Shown: positions 44,611 to 54,345 of the stretch, one piece after another
How positions within the stretch are numbered: the stretch's first letter is position 1
How the letters are laid out: each line of letters opens with the position of its first letter
NCBI GenBank assembly: GCA_003427395.1
Contig: BFEA01000045.1
Location: 1,792,787 to 1,856,786 of the forward strand
From: Chara braunii
Taxonomy: Eukaryota; Streptophyta; Charophyceae; Charales; Characeae
Direction of reading: 5' to 3'
DNA: 64,000 nt
Position numbers and translations under genes: made by a program
The notes under the pieces: generated by a model
Told to the model about the DNA's origin: nothing
Databases searched by the model: none
Seen by the model: the letters and a program-made list of their open reading frames with translations, nothing else

Positions 44611-45867
44611 CGCCAAACGGTGCGCTTATTTCCAAGAGAGAAAATGCAAGGACTGAGAGTAGGGGAAATATGAGGTTCCTTAAGACGACTTAGGACACAG
44701 GCATGAGACGCCTTTAGAGAAAGGAGAAAGTAACAGACGGGTTAGGGTAGGGTTGTGAGGGTAAGACTAGGGATTAGACCTGGGATGTCGATCCCAGAGT
44801 TCACTACCCATGTCTAAGGGCTCGACCGTTAGATATCAATATGTGAGTAATCAAGTGGGGGTGCTGAATCTTTGTTGATCTGTGTGTGCAGGTCCCTGAT
44901 TATCTATTGCATTTGAAGAAAAAAGGTTCTACAGAAAGGACCAAGTTTTCTGTTATCTCTCGATAACGGGTCGGTTGTTACCGATTCAACTTTTCCCTTG
45001 GACTTGATACCCACCTCTAAAGTCAAACCCTGTGGTCAGTAAAACTGTCACCTGTGATCATTGCCTAAAAGGTCCTGGTCACTCTCAAGGGTCCTTAGAA
45101 GAAATGTGAGGGGGCTGGGCTTACGTTTCAGGAAAGATAGGGCGGTCATACATGGTTTGGGAAGTGAGGGACAAGGTCAATGGGTGATGGTTGACTCCGT
45201 TAGTGCATGGTATGTGAACTGTCTTTGTATTATTCTGTGCAAGTCTGTTTTGTGCGTGATTTTTGATTGAAATGGAGTTGGTCTGTTGAAGAGTCTCGGA
45301 CACACAACACGTGAAAGTGGGAAGGGTTCTCGGCGGTAATACTTTCATATTCATCAAACGCCCAATTTAACTTCTATATATTTTGATGTTTAGTTTAGTT
45401 GTAACCTGTTAAGAAAGATAGGATGCTCTATGGTAGAAAGATGGTTTCATTGATGTTTAGCGAAAAAACGATACATTACGCAATAGCGAAAATAAACTGC
45501 CCTTTAAAAGTTTGACATGAATATCTAACGGGTCAATTCTAGGCGTTTTACTGCGCGTACCCCATTTTATGCTACAGCGATCGAGCAAACGCCCTCGACT
45601 GACCTACCTCTACAAAGGCATGTAAAAGCCTTCACATGTTGGCCGGTAGCTCAGTAGGCATTCGCCTACCTGAGGGTTGTGACAGCCCCTCGGGTAGAGG
45701 TAAGTTGTACCTCGCGGCTCCCCGATCTGTCGTGGGGTGTCGTGAGAGGTATAACATGTGCGCACGGTCGGAGTGGTGATTGGTTATTTTTCAGGAATAC
45801 ATCCTGCGTGACACGACCGTGAGGTTCTGCGCTCCCGGTAGGGTGTGGAACCGCCGCGCACGAAAGG

Positions 45868-45885
45868 TGGCGCCGTTGCTGGGGA
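45868..45885 (+). promoter_or_regulatory. Primer-binding site of P1 (tRNA-Asp type)
   Basis: TGGCGCCGTTGCTGGGGA. Same class as the M1 site. It sets the left end of the internal region. Confidence 0.85.
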
Positions 45886-46392
45886 CCTTCGGTTGCCTGT
45901 CGGGGTTCTATGTGAACGAAACTGGGTCTGGTTAATTGAAGCCCTAGCAAAACGACAAGTAAAAGGGGATAGGTAGTGTATAAGTATTCATCAGGTAATA
46001 GGAATAAAAGTAATTGCTAATACGGGCTTTGTGTTAGAGAGAGGTACCTTGAGACAGGACGAAGTAAAATTGAGCATACCCTGTATAACATCACGAGAAG
46101 TTTTGATTTCGACAACTAACAAGTTATCTGCTCCTTTTGACTATTAAAGAGAGAGATTCAAGAGATTTTATTACAAAAGTGCCAGGTTATGTAATAAAAT
46201 GTAACAAGTCTCAACGAGTTCCTTCTGGTTAGGATAATACATTCTAACTCTCAAGGATTATTAGGCATATAGCCCGTACAACACAATCATTTTTTGAGAT
46301 TCCCAAGAAACCTTAAGTATTCTGAGAGAAGATGTCACCCTATCACTAAATAGCTAAACGTTTGGGGTGCTTCTTCAAGAGGAACTTTAGCA

Positions 46393-46857
46393 ATGCCTCG
46401 TGGGCCGGGGCCTGGTAGAGGAAGAGGTGGACGACAAGGGAAAGCGGCGGAGAGACCAATTGATTTGACAAGGGAAAGAGAAGAGCGAGAGGAAGAAGAG
46501 GAGGAGGAGGAAAAATGGGAAGGGGTGCGTTTGCGCCGGCGTATGGAAGATTTTCGTGAGCACAGACCATCCCCTGAAAAGATGGCGTATTATTCCTATA
46601 AGTATAAACAACACTGTGGCGCTCCGCCACCACGGTTTGAGCTACTTTCTTCTCGTTCGTATTCTGTGCCATCTTCTTCCATGGCACGCCGCCCTCAACA
46701 GATGGCTATAATTTCTCAACCACCTCAGCCTGCCTTTCCTCCTCCGCACCATATGTGCTCGATCCGCCGGTGGTATCTCAGAGCGTGTCAGCAAACCATC
46801 GGTTGTGTGTCACCATGGCGTTGTTCTTTCTATGTCAGGTTGAGATATGCGGATTGA
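46393..46857 (+). CDS. P1 ORF1, RG-rich protein
   Basis: The 154-codon frame starts MPRGPGPGRGRGGRQG. It has an acidic run of Glu (residues about 34-42), then RPSPEKM, then a Ser/Pro-rich tail with PPQPAFPPPHH. The same layout is found at 3326. The RG box suggests RNA binding. It lies 500 bases after the primer-binding site, so it is the first protein of the element. It is separated from the next module by 340 bases. A role as an accessory factor or a split N-terminus of Gag is possible; neither can be shown. Confidence 0.55.
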   Translation: MPRGPGPGRGRGGRQGKAAERPIDLTREREEREEEEEEEEKWEGVRLRRRMEDFREHRPSPEKMAYYSYKYKQHCGAPPPRFELLSSRSYSVPSSSMARRPQQMAIISQPPQPAFPPPHHMCSIRRWYLRACQQTIGCVSPWRCSFYVRLRYAD

Positions 46858-47261
46858 TCTCCTACCTGATATATAAGGGGATTATCTGAGGACTGCCTCT
46901 AGGGAGGGAGTAAAGGTGCAACAAGGCTAAGGGTTTTCTCTCATTACTTATTGAGAATGATGGTCGAGGGAATCCGCTTAAGAGGGAAAAGGGGAAGATA
47001 TCTAGACTGGGGGGAATATAATTTGGATTGTTATGATCCGTGCTTAGATCGGGCAAAAATGAGCTAAAGAGTCTAGAAGTGTACCTGAGGAATATAGGGG
47101 GAAAATGTAGTAAGGGTATCCCTATTAATAATGGAGAAAGAATAATTTCTCCATAGTAAGGGCACCAAAAGTTAATAATTAAGACAGTACGTTAATTGGT
47201 CGCTCCTGTCTTGACATTTGTGAAAACAGGTCATTATAGGGGTGATCCGCATTCAATCAAG

Positions 47262-48047
47262 ATGCCTTACGCAGAGCAAGTTTCGAGGGTCGAAGCACCT
47301 GTGAAAAACAATAATGGGCTAGAAATGACACTGCCAAAAGGAAAAAACAGAGCGGATCTTGGTGAATCATGGTGGGGCAGCTTGTTAGGAAACGAGGCAT
47401 TTATGTGGATAGAAACGAGTTGGAGTTTAGTGGAGGAATGGCGTAGTGTGAGAGTCACTCTCTACCTGGCTACCCGTCTCTGAAATCATTATGAATTGAG
47501 CCACGGTCAAGGAGAAGAAGAATATATAATTCTACTTACAGAAAGGGCAGAGGCGAAACTCAACGTCTGGAGCCGGGAAGGTCCGTGGAGGGATATAAGA
47601 GGAGTTCTAAAGGAAATCAGAATGCTTCCGGCCAAAGATTTTACTCTTCCGATCCGTTACATTAGAGCCACCCTCTCAGATTTTATTGTCAATGAGGTGT
47701 TTTCTGGTCAAGAAAGAGTGGAAATGGCTGCTGAAGCAGCGTCGAAAGTACCTAATAGAGGATATGATTTCTCCACCCCTCATATGATATACTGCCTTTA
47801 TCTGGAGATGAATTCCGAACTCACTGGAAGCGATTTTAACAATATACTGTCCATCGTAAACACGTACGCTAAAGTCTATTTTATGGAAAAAAAATTTGGG
47901 TACTGGGAAAAATTGAAGGAGGAAGTCCGCTCTGGGATCTGCGTGGATGGTATTCCCATCATGTTTCTGTTAGTCTATAACTTCTGGTCTGGGGACCGGG
48001 TGACGGTAAAAGAAATGGAAGAGGAAGAGAGAGCGTTTATGTTCTAA
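47262..48047 (+). pseudogene. P1 pre-gag modules A1+B1
   Basis: One reading frame with a single in-frame TGA at 47481-47483. A1 starts MPYAEQVSRVEAP and has MTLPKGKNRADLGESWW, EAFMWIETSW and SVRVTLYLATRL. B1 has EGPWRDIRGVLKEIR, IRYIRATLSDFIVNEVF, YDFSTPHMIYCLYLEM, then KKFGYWEKLKEEV and IPIMFLLVYNFW, and ends in an acidic tail. The whole unit is repeated at 48330-49046. The A part aligns with the Y-D-[VI]-R-x-Y-V modules of M1. No known domain recognised. Confidence 0.6.
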
Positions 48048-48049
48048 AG

Positions 48050-48330
48050 GATTATGGGATGGAACGCTGAGACATGAATGGTGAGAAGAGAAGGTGAAGG
48101 AAGACGCTGCCTGCTTGAAGGGAGAAAAAAATGCGATGAAGAAGGGAAAAGGATGTAATGAGAGGGCAGAGGAAAAACTCCTGAGTAGGATTAAGATAAA
48201 GGGAAGAAAACTTAAAATAAGGAGGCATGTCGTCACAAAATAGGACTTATGTATAAATATTGTGTGTTTTTTGTCTCTTTCTTCTGCACTACGCACGCCG
48301 CCAGAAATTCACGCAAGATATCGTATGCCA
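48050..48330. other. Spacer between P1 module copies
   Basis: A-rich, no ORF. It probably derives from the sequence upstream of A1, duplicated along with it. Confidence 0.35.
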
Positions 48331-49046
48331 CTCAGGGAGTTGGGGTTGACCTACCTTTTCGTGTCAGGCAAGGTTTAAGGATGTCATTACCTCAAGGGCT
48401 AAGCACGAGAGAGGAAGAAATCACCACATGGTGGGGAGCCCAGATTGGGCCAGAGACATTTGTATGGGTAGAAATCGGGGACACTCCTTACAGATAGACT
48501 ATAATAGTTCGAGCAACCCTGTATCTCTCATCACACTTATGGAGGATGCACGACGTGGATTTGGCAGTAGGACACAGTCAACCACTGTCCAGGTATCTCC
48601 TGACTATGGGAGCAATCCTTGAGGACGAAATTCGAGAGGAAAGATGGGGGGAGTTCCGACCACTTATACCGATGATAGAAGCAAGATGGACATCAAATTT
48701 TGTTTATACCACCCGCTACGTAAAGGCTGTCCTTCATGACTTCATCGTTAATGATGTCTTTCACAGCCAGGCTAATGTAGGGCAAGCAGCCCTGGCCGCC
48801 ATAGCCGTGCCTCTGGGAGGATACGAGTTTTTTACGCCCCATGTTCTTTATTGTCTGTATTTAGAGATGGGACCAGATTTGGTTAACAAAAATTTTGAGG
48901 AAGTTCTGTCCACGGTAGATGCGTATGTTCGTTTCCACCATATGGAGTCGAGGCAGACCTATTGGAAGAAACTTAAGGCCGAAATGAAAATCAGAGCATG
49001 CGTTTTTGGTATTCCTATAATGTTCGGTACGGTGTATGATTCCTGA
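48330..49046 (+). pseudogene. P1 pre-gag modules A2+B2
   Basis: Second copy about 1,053 bases after the first, same frame, with an in-frame TAG at 48495-48497 at a different position from the stop in copy 1. A2 has LRMSLPQGLSTREEEITTWW, ETFVWVEIGD and IIVRATLYL. B2 has RWTSNFVYTTRYVKAVLHDF, IVNDVF, YEFFTPHVLYCLYLEM, QTYWKKLKAEM and GIPIMFGTVYDS. Conserved blocks (DFIVN-[ED]-VF, TPH-x-[IL]-YCLYLEM, GIPIMF) are nearly identical between copies while linkers differ, a pattern expected from selection before decay. Function unknown. Confidence 0.6.
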
Positions 49047-49389
49047 ACGGGAGATTGGTTATCTGCAGAAGAAATTGGAAGGGTAGGTTGGTAAGCAATC
49101 TTAGAATTAGAAAATATATAATCAAGACCATTTTTGATATATCAATCATCTCAGTAGATGGTAGGGGTAGTAATTGGGGATCGCGAAAATATGGGAATTA
49201 GTGTATACTAGTTAATGTCAAGGGAGAGGGTGAAATGAGAGTAACAGGGGAGGAAATGTAAGATAGTTAGAACCTTGGGCTGGACAGGGTTTAGATAGCA
49301 CCTTGGGAAGGGTAAAACACCCAAGGCCAAAAACTAAAAAGAAAAGTAAGAGAGCTGAGAGGTAATCTAAAAACCCGTCGTCTCTACAT
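49047..49389. other. Spacer before P1 Gag
   Basis: No ORF; purine-rich. It may hold the leader for Gag translation. Confidence 0.35.
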
Positions 49390-49422
49390 GTGTATGACAG
49401 ATTGATTGAGGACTGTGGAAAG

Positions 49423-51084
49423 ATGGGAGACGCCGATGGAGGACAGGGTTCCATTACAGCCGCAGAGATCGTGCGGCTACATGAGAGTAGAGCAATCAAA
49501 AGGTCGCAACTGCCAAAAATAGAAATATTCCCTTTTCAAGGAGAACGGGTGTCCCACTGGTTAGAATTACTCGAACAGGTCTTCAATCAACTAACATCGG
49601 CTGAGAAGTTTGCTCAATTGTATGAGTACGTATGGTGGGAGTGCCGCCCGGAAGCCGAAAAGATCGTTACAGAAGCCCAAGGGAGTTGGATTGAATTCAA
49701 GAAGGGAATGCAACGGAAATACAAGTTAGGGGATAGATTGCTAACTGTCGACCATCTGTACAATTTGAATAAAAATGATCTTAGTACAATAGGGACGTTC
49801 GCGACGACTTTTGAAAAGATGGCAGAGAGAGTCCTGGGACTTTCCGAGGAAATGCAGTGTGTCATTTTCCTGGGGAAGTTCTCAGGAGATGAGGCGATGA
49901 AAGTAACACGAGGAGGTGCGCCAGGAAGAAAGACGTCTTGGGAAACGATAAAGAGGAATTTGGCATCCGGCGATTTGGACCAGGTGTTCCACCATCAGGT
50001 GAAAATGAAAAGGTAGAAAAGGAAGGAGGTAAGCGCAATTCAGGGGGCAGATCTAGCCTTAGGAGGAGTCTTGAGCAGCATGACGGCTCAACTAAAGGAA
50101 ATGAAGGAGCAAATGACGCCAGGGAAGATAATGGCGGTTGGTCAAGCAACGAACAAAAGGAGATATGAGGAAGAGAATGAAGAAGACAAGGAAGAAAAGG
50201 AAGATGAGCCGGACCAGGTAACCAAGGCAAAAGTAGCCCAGAAGAAGACCAAGAACCAACCAACGAGAAAACAAGGAACTGATAAAACACAGGGCTCTCA
50301 ACAGACTGGTGTGTCCGGCGTCACAGAAGCACATGCCCCCACTGCCCAAGTCACCCCATGGCCAGTTGTGGCTCCTATGGGGGCATGGCCAGGATTTTTT
50401 CCAGGGAATCAATGATCGGGGTTTGGACAGATAGGCCTGTATCCGAATCTGCCCCAAATGCAAGGGCCAGGAGGGAACACAGGTCAGACACAAGGACGAG
50501 GAAAGAGTGGAGAATTGTCGCAGCCAGCTCAGCAGACGCGCGGTAATAAAAACCAGAATCAGTTTCAAGGACAAGGACACGGACAAAGACAAAGTAGAGG
50601 TAGAATCGGAGGAAGAGGAAATGATCAAGGGGGAAGAGGGTTTGGAGGAAGAGGACATGGCGGACAAGGAGGGGGCTGGGGCAATCAGGGAGACCCTCAG
50701 TCAAGGAATTATAATCAAGTGAGCTTTAACCAAGTCGGTCAAGGATACAACCAAGGGTATGGTCAGGGCTATGGTCAAGGCTATAACCAAAACTATGGCC
50801 GAGGGTTTGGTAGGAGTGATGGACAGTGGAATGCTCAGGGCTACGAACGAGGTTGGATAGATTGCAGTGAGTGCACCTGTACCTACTGTCAAATCAAGGG
50901 GTATACCGTGAAGAGATGCCCTATTAGAAAGATGGACGAACAGGATGGGGTAATTACGTCAAACATAGACGGGGATGTGTATGATAAGCGAGGCACTCTT
51001 ATTGACCCAAACATCCCTGGAGGCACAAGAAAGGAGGCGCTAAGGGTTGCAGGGTTAGGACCGAGTGTCCCCGCTATGTTTTGA
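49423..51084 (+). pseudogene. P1 Gag with RGG/prion-like linker and degenerate zinc knuckle
   Basis: It starts MGDADGGQGSITAAE (49423; an upstream in-frame Met lies at 49390). The capsid has LPKIEIFPFQGERVSHWLEL, SWIEFKKGMQRKYKLGD and CVIFLGKF. In-frame TAG (50014) and TGA (50413) interrupt it. A Lys/Glu linker follows, then a Gln/Gly/Arg/Tyr-rich region (50540-50860) with RGG boxes and YGQGYGQGYNQ repeats. The knuckle is CTYCQIKGYTVKRC, with Tyr (TAT, 50902-50904) in place of the zinc-binding His. It ends with the NIPGGTR motif and TGA at 51082. Confidence 0.8.
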
Positions 51085-51258
51085 ATCTGGCAAGAAAAGG
51101 GAGACCCCTTTATTAAGGTAGAAGATGTGACCGAGTAAGGAGAAAAGATGAAGAAATGACTAAAGATAGGCCAGAAAGAAGAGGAAGCTCCGTTGATCGA
51201 GCTTGAACCAAGAGAGGACGAAGTAGTTAGGGAGTGAGCAAAAGACACCATAGAGAGA

Positions 51259-52401
51259 ATGAAAGACCTGATAGATAAGATAAGAAGACTGAATATCCGA
51301 ATGATGGGTATATGTGAAGACGTCAAAATTATGGAGTTAAGAGCCCCGCATGTATTTACTATGGGTCAGGGAAGTGGGAAAGAAAGACCCCGAGAACCCA
51401 ATCCAAGGGCGCTAAGGGCAAGTTTAGCGGCAAGACCCGAGGCAGCTTACCAAACCCTTAGGAGTTTTGTGCCATATACTGCTTGGCGGACTAAAGGAAG
51501 CAATGCAACTAAGGAACAGAAGCAGGCTCCGCCTCCTCCTCCTGGTGAACCCTCTATTGACATAGGCGAAGAGGAAGAGGATCAGGATGAACAACTGAGA
51601 GAAGAGAAGGATAAGCGCGCTGAGCAGTGGGCCAAGAAACGGAAGCAGGGAAGTAAGGAAGAAAAAAAGAAGGTAAAAAAAAAGTCCAAGAAAAAGTGGA
51701 AGTATCTGACATCTATTGAAGAGGGGGTAGATCTCGAGAATTTGGTGAACAAACTTCTCGACGGATATACCGAGCTGCTAAATTTAAAAGAGATTTTGGC
51801 AACGGCACCAAAGCTTAGAGAACTAGTTAAAGCAAAACTGGCACGAAAGATAGTGGCAACGGTGAGGTTAGGGGATTTGATTCCTAAAGAGGCGAACTGG
51901 ACCATCGCAGGGAGCAAAATGGATTGGAAGTCCATTGGGACTGGTTCTATTGAGGTTAATATTAGAGGAAGGGGATGCCCTGGAATAGTAGATACCGGGG
52001 CGGGAATGAATATTATGAAATCAGAGACGACTGAGAGATTGGGATTAGAAGTTGATAAGAGCGACTTCGGATTCCTCAATGGAGTTAGTGAGAAGTCAGG
52101 CTATACAGGTGTTGCCTCAAACGTCATCGTGAAAGTAGGGCGGATTAAGGTCCGTTCCTGCTTCTACATCATGCCGAGTCTGAGTCTTCCCATATTATTG
52201 GGGAGGTCCTTCCTGTCGAGATCAGAAACTCTCATCATGAATGAGCATGATGAGACTATGTACGTAATATTGTGCGACCCCGTGTGTTGGAATTTCGAAG
52301 TACTTACATGTAAGAATACGGGTCCCCACTGTTCAAAGAATCGCCTCAACGCAGGATCCTATACGTTTGAAGAGTTTGAGGACAGAAGAAGGGAATTATA
52401 G
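51259..52401 (+). pseudogene. P1 aspartic protease with N-terminal region
   Basis: The frame of 380 codons is in the same reading frame as Gag, from which it is separated by four in-frame stops (51082, 51136, 51157 and 51235). Residues about 100-155 are a Lys/Glu coil, about 160-200 the KLLDGYTELLNLKEILATAP segment typical before the protease in this clade. The active site is GIVDTGAGMN (51985 onwards, D-T-G intact) and the distal motif is LPILLGRSFL. The frame ends at a TAG at 52399. The domain itself looks complete. Confidence 0.85.
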
Positions 52402-53500
52402 TGGGGATCAGGCGAGGAAGAAGAAGAGGAAGAGGATGAGAGACTGGTTCTGAGCTTGGCAAATATAGACCAGACAATGTGCATGGTCTCAGCTTATGAG
52501 ATGGCCGACCAAGAAACCATCATGGCTTTGGTTGACAGATTGGGCGAATATCCCGAAGGAGGTAGGATGGACTTAGTATATACACCACCCTCGCGAGATG
52601 TAAAAATGCAGGGAGAATATACCCAATCAAGCGGTCAGCATTTTTTAGGGGTGGGCTCAGGCAAGAAGGCAAAAGGAGGTACAAAACAGTAGACAAAAAG
52701 AGTCGTCCAGTCCCAGTATTAGTAACACACGAAGAGAGTGTGTACTATGAGCAGGAGAGAAAACTGATAAGACAAATGAGAGAAAAGTGGGAAGAAGAAG
52801 CCTGTCGCATCGACGAAGAAACGGAAAAGGAGCTGATCATTGAGGAGCCCGGCTTTCTGACAAAGCAGGAAAGAGCATTGGTAATAAGTTTAATGAAAGA
52901 AAAACATTGCGCCTATGCCTTTAATGATTAGCAGAGAGGGAGGTTAGATGTGGACAAGGTAGGTATGATCCGGATCCATACAGTCTCGCACCAGCCGTGG
53001 AATATTAGAGGAGCCAGGTACCCGAATCCTGATGATAAGAGAAGAGTGGTGGAATACCTCGATAGAAAGATTGACTCGCACGTGGCAGGATTTTATAGTG
53101 GGTCATATGCTTCACCATGGTGCTGCTTTATTAAACCAAATGGGGTATTCAGGTGGGTGTAGGACTTGCAGAGACTAAATGCCGTGACTGTTAGGGATGC
53201 TGAAGGGCTCCCTAACGCCGATCAGCTTTCCGAAGCATGTGCAGGGAGGTCTATTATTTCTCTTTTAAACCTCTACTCTGGTTATGACCAATTTTCAGTT
53301 TATCCGGCTGATAGCCCGATAACTGCGATGCACACTCCTAGGGGACTGATCCACATGAACGTAGCACCGCAAGGGTGGATTAATGCGGTAGTCATGGTCC
53401 AGAGGAGTATGATCAGGGTAATGCACCCGATTAGTCCACAGATCACCGAGCCCTATATCAACGATCTTGCAGTGAAAGGGCCGACGATAAAAAAATGAAT
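52402..53500 (+). pseudogene. P1 reverse transcriptase, catalytic residues lost
   Basis: A charged linker (to about 52930) is followed by RT: FND (stop) QRGRLDVDKVGMIRIH, SYASPWCCFIKPNGVFRW (stop) DLQRLNAVTVRD. Motif A reads ISLLNLYSGYDQF: the catalytic Asp is Asn (AAC at 53268-53270). Motif C reads YINDLAVKGP: Y-x-D-D has become Y-I-N-D (AAC at 53460-53462). In M1 the same motifs are VDLYSGYDQ and YIDD. Loss of both metal-binding Asp means no polymerase activity. Stops at 52929, 53161 and 53496. Confidence 0.85.
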
Positions 53501-54345
53501 AAGAGGTTGCGCCTGACATTCGAAAGTTCGTCTGGGATCATGTCAATGATCTCAGGAAGGTGCTTAATCTCCTGCAAGAGCACAACCTCACGGCAAGTGG
53601 CGCTAAATCCAGGCACTGGATGAGGGAGACAACTATTCTCGGGTTTGTGTGTAATGAGCAGGGTTGTCGTCCGGATTCCAAAAAAACAAACAAAATTCTT
53701 GAGTGGCCGACACCATTCAAGAATATAGGTCAGGTGAGGTGTTTTCTTGAGACATGTGGGTTCTGGAGGATATTTATTAAGAGGTTCGCCGCTAAGACTG
53801 AGCACGTAAGGAAATTGGTAAGGAAGAATCAGGAATGAGAGTGGGGAGAAAAGCAGGAGCAGGTGGTGAGAAATTTAAAAAAGGAATTTGAGGAAGAAGG
53901 TCTGGTACTTGGGGTTCTGGACTACGAAGCAATCTTAGAACGTCCCTTCATAATAGAAACCGATGCCGGACCCACTGCCTTGAGAGGAGTCTTGATACAT
54001 GTGGATCATGAGGGTAAGGAAAGACCGTTGCGCTTTGAGAGTTGAACTCTCAAGTCAACTGAGAGGAACTACTCCCAATTCAAGAAGGAGGCCTTGGCGG
54101 TTTTACACTGCCTACGGATCTTCAGACGTTATCTCTTTCGGAGAAGATTCATTCTAAGGGTAGATCCAACCGCCGTCATGTATTCCCTTAGGAACTTCTC
54201 TCCAGCTGATCCTACAGTTGCCAGGTGGCTCACCTACATCTGGATGTTTGATTTTCAGTTGGAGCACATTCTAGGGAATAAGAACAGAGCGGATGGGTTG
54301 AGCAGGATAGAGTGGGAGAAGCCTGGAGAAGCTAAGGAGGAGGCG
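53500..54345 (+). pseudogene. P1 RT thumb/connection and RNase H
   Basis: In a new frame: HNLTASGAKSRHWM, FLETCGFWRIFIKRFA, then RNase H with RPFIIETDAGPTALRGVLIH, PLRFES (stop at 54043) TLKSTERNYSQFKKEALAV, RRFILRVDPTAVMYS and the closing NKNRADGLSRIEW. The catalytic pattern (E-T-D, E in KKEALA, D in RVDPTA) is intact. Stops at 53836 and 54043 break the frame. Confidence 0.85.

Larger units (their letters stand above)
41779..45813 (+). mobile_element. LTR-like region of element P1 (5' LTR)
   Basis: It ends ATCCTGCGTGACA at 45813, the same end as in M1, and lies 54 bases before the P1 primer-binding site. It contains a 70-bp minisatellite (42650-43660), several copies of a CATGTGTGAGTTACC-like motif (42625, 43595, 44230) and a TATATAAG box at about 44603. 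The left border was not found; 41990 is a reasonable guess because ATT-rich DNA ends there. No gene is inside. A partner 3' LTR is absent from the window. Confidence 0.55.

Noticed and set aside
45641-45700. tRNA gene starting GGCCGGTAGCTCAGTAGG
   Set aside because: A-box-like start only; no B box or acceptor pairing downstream.
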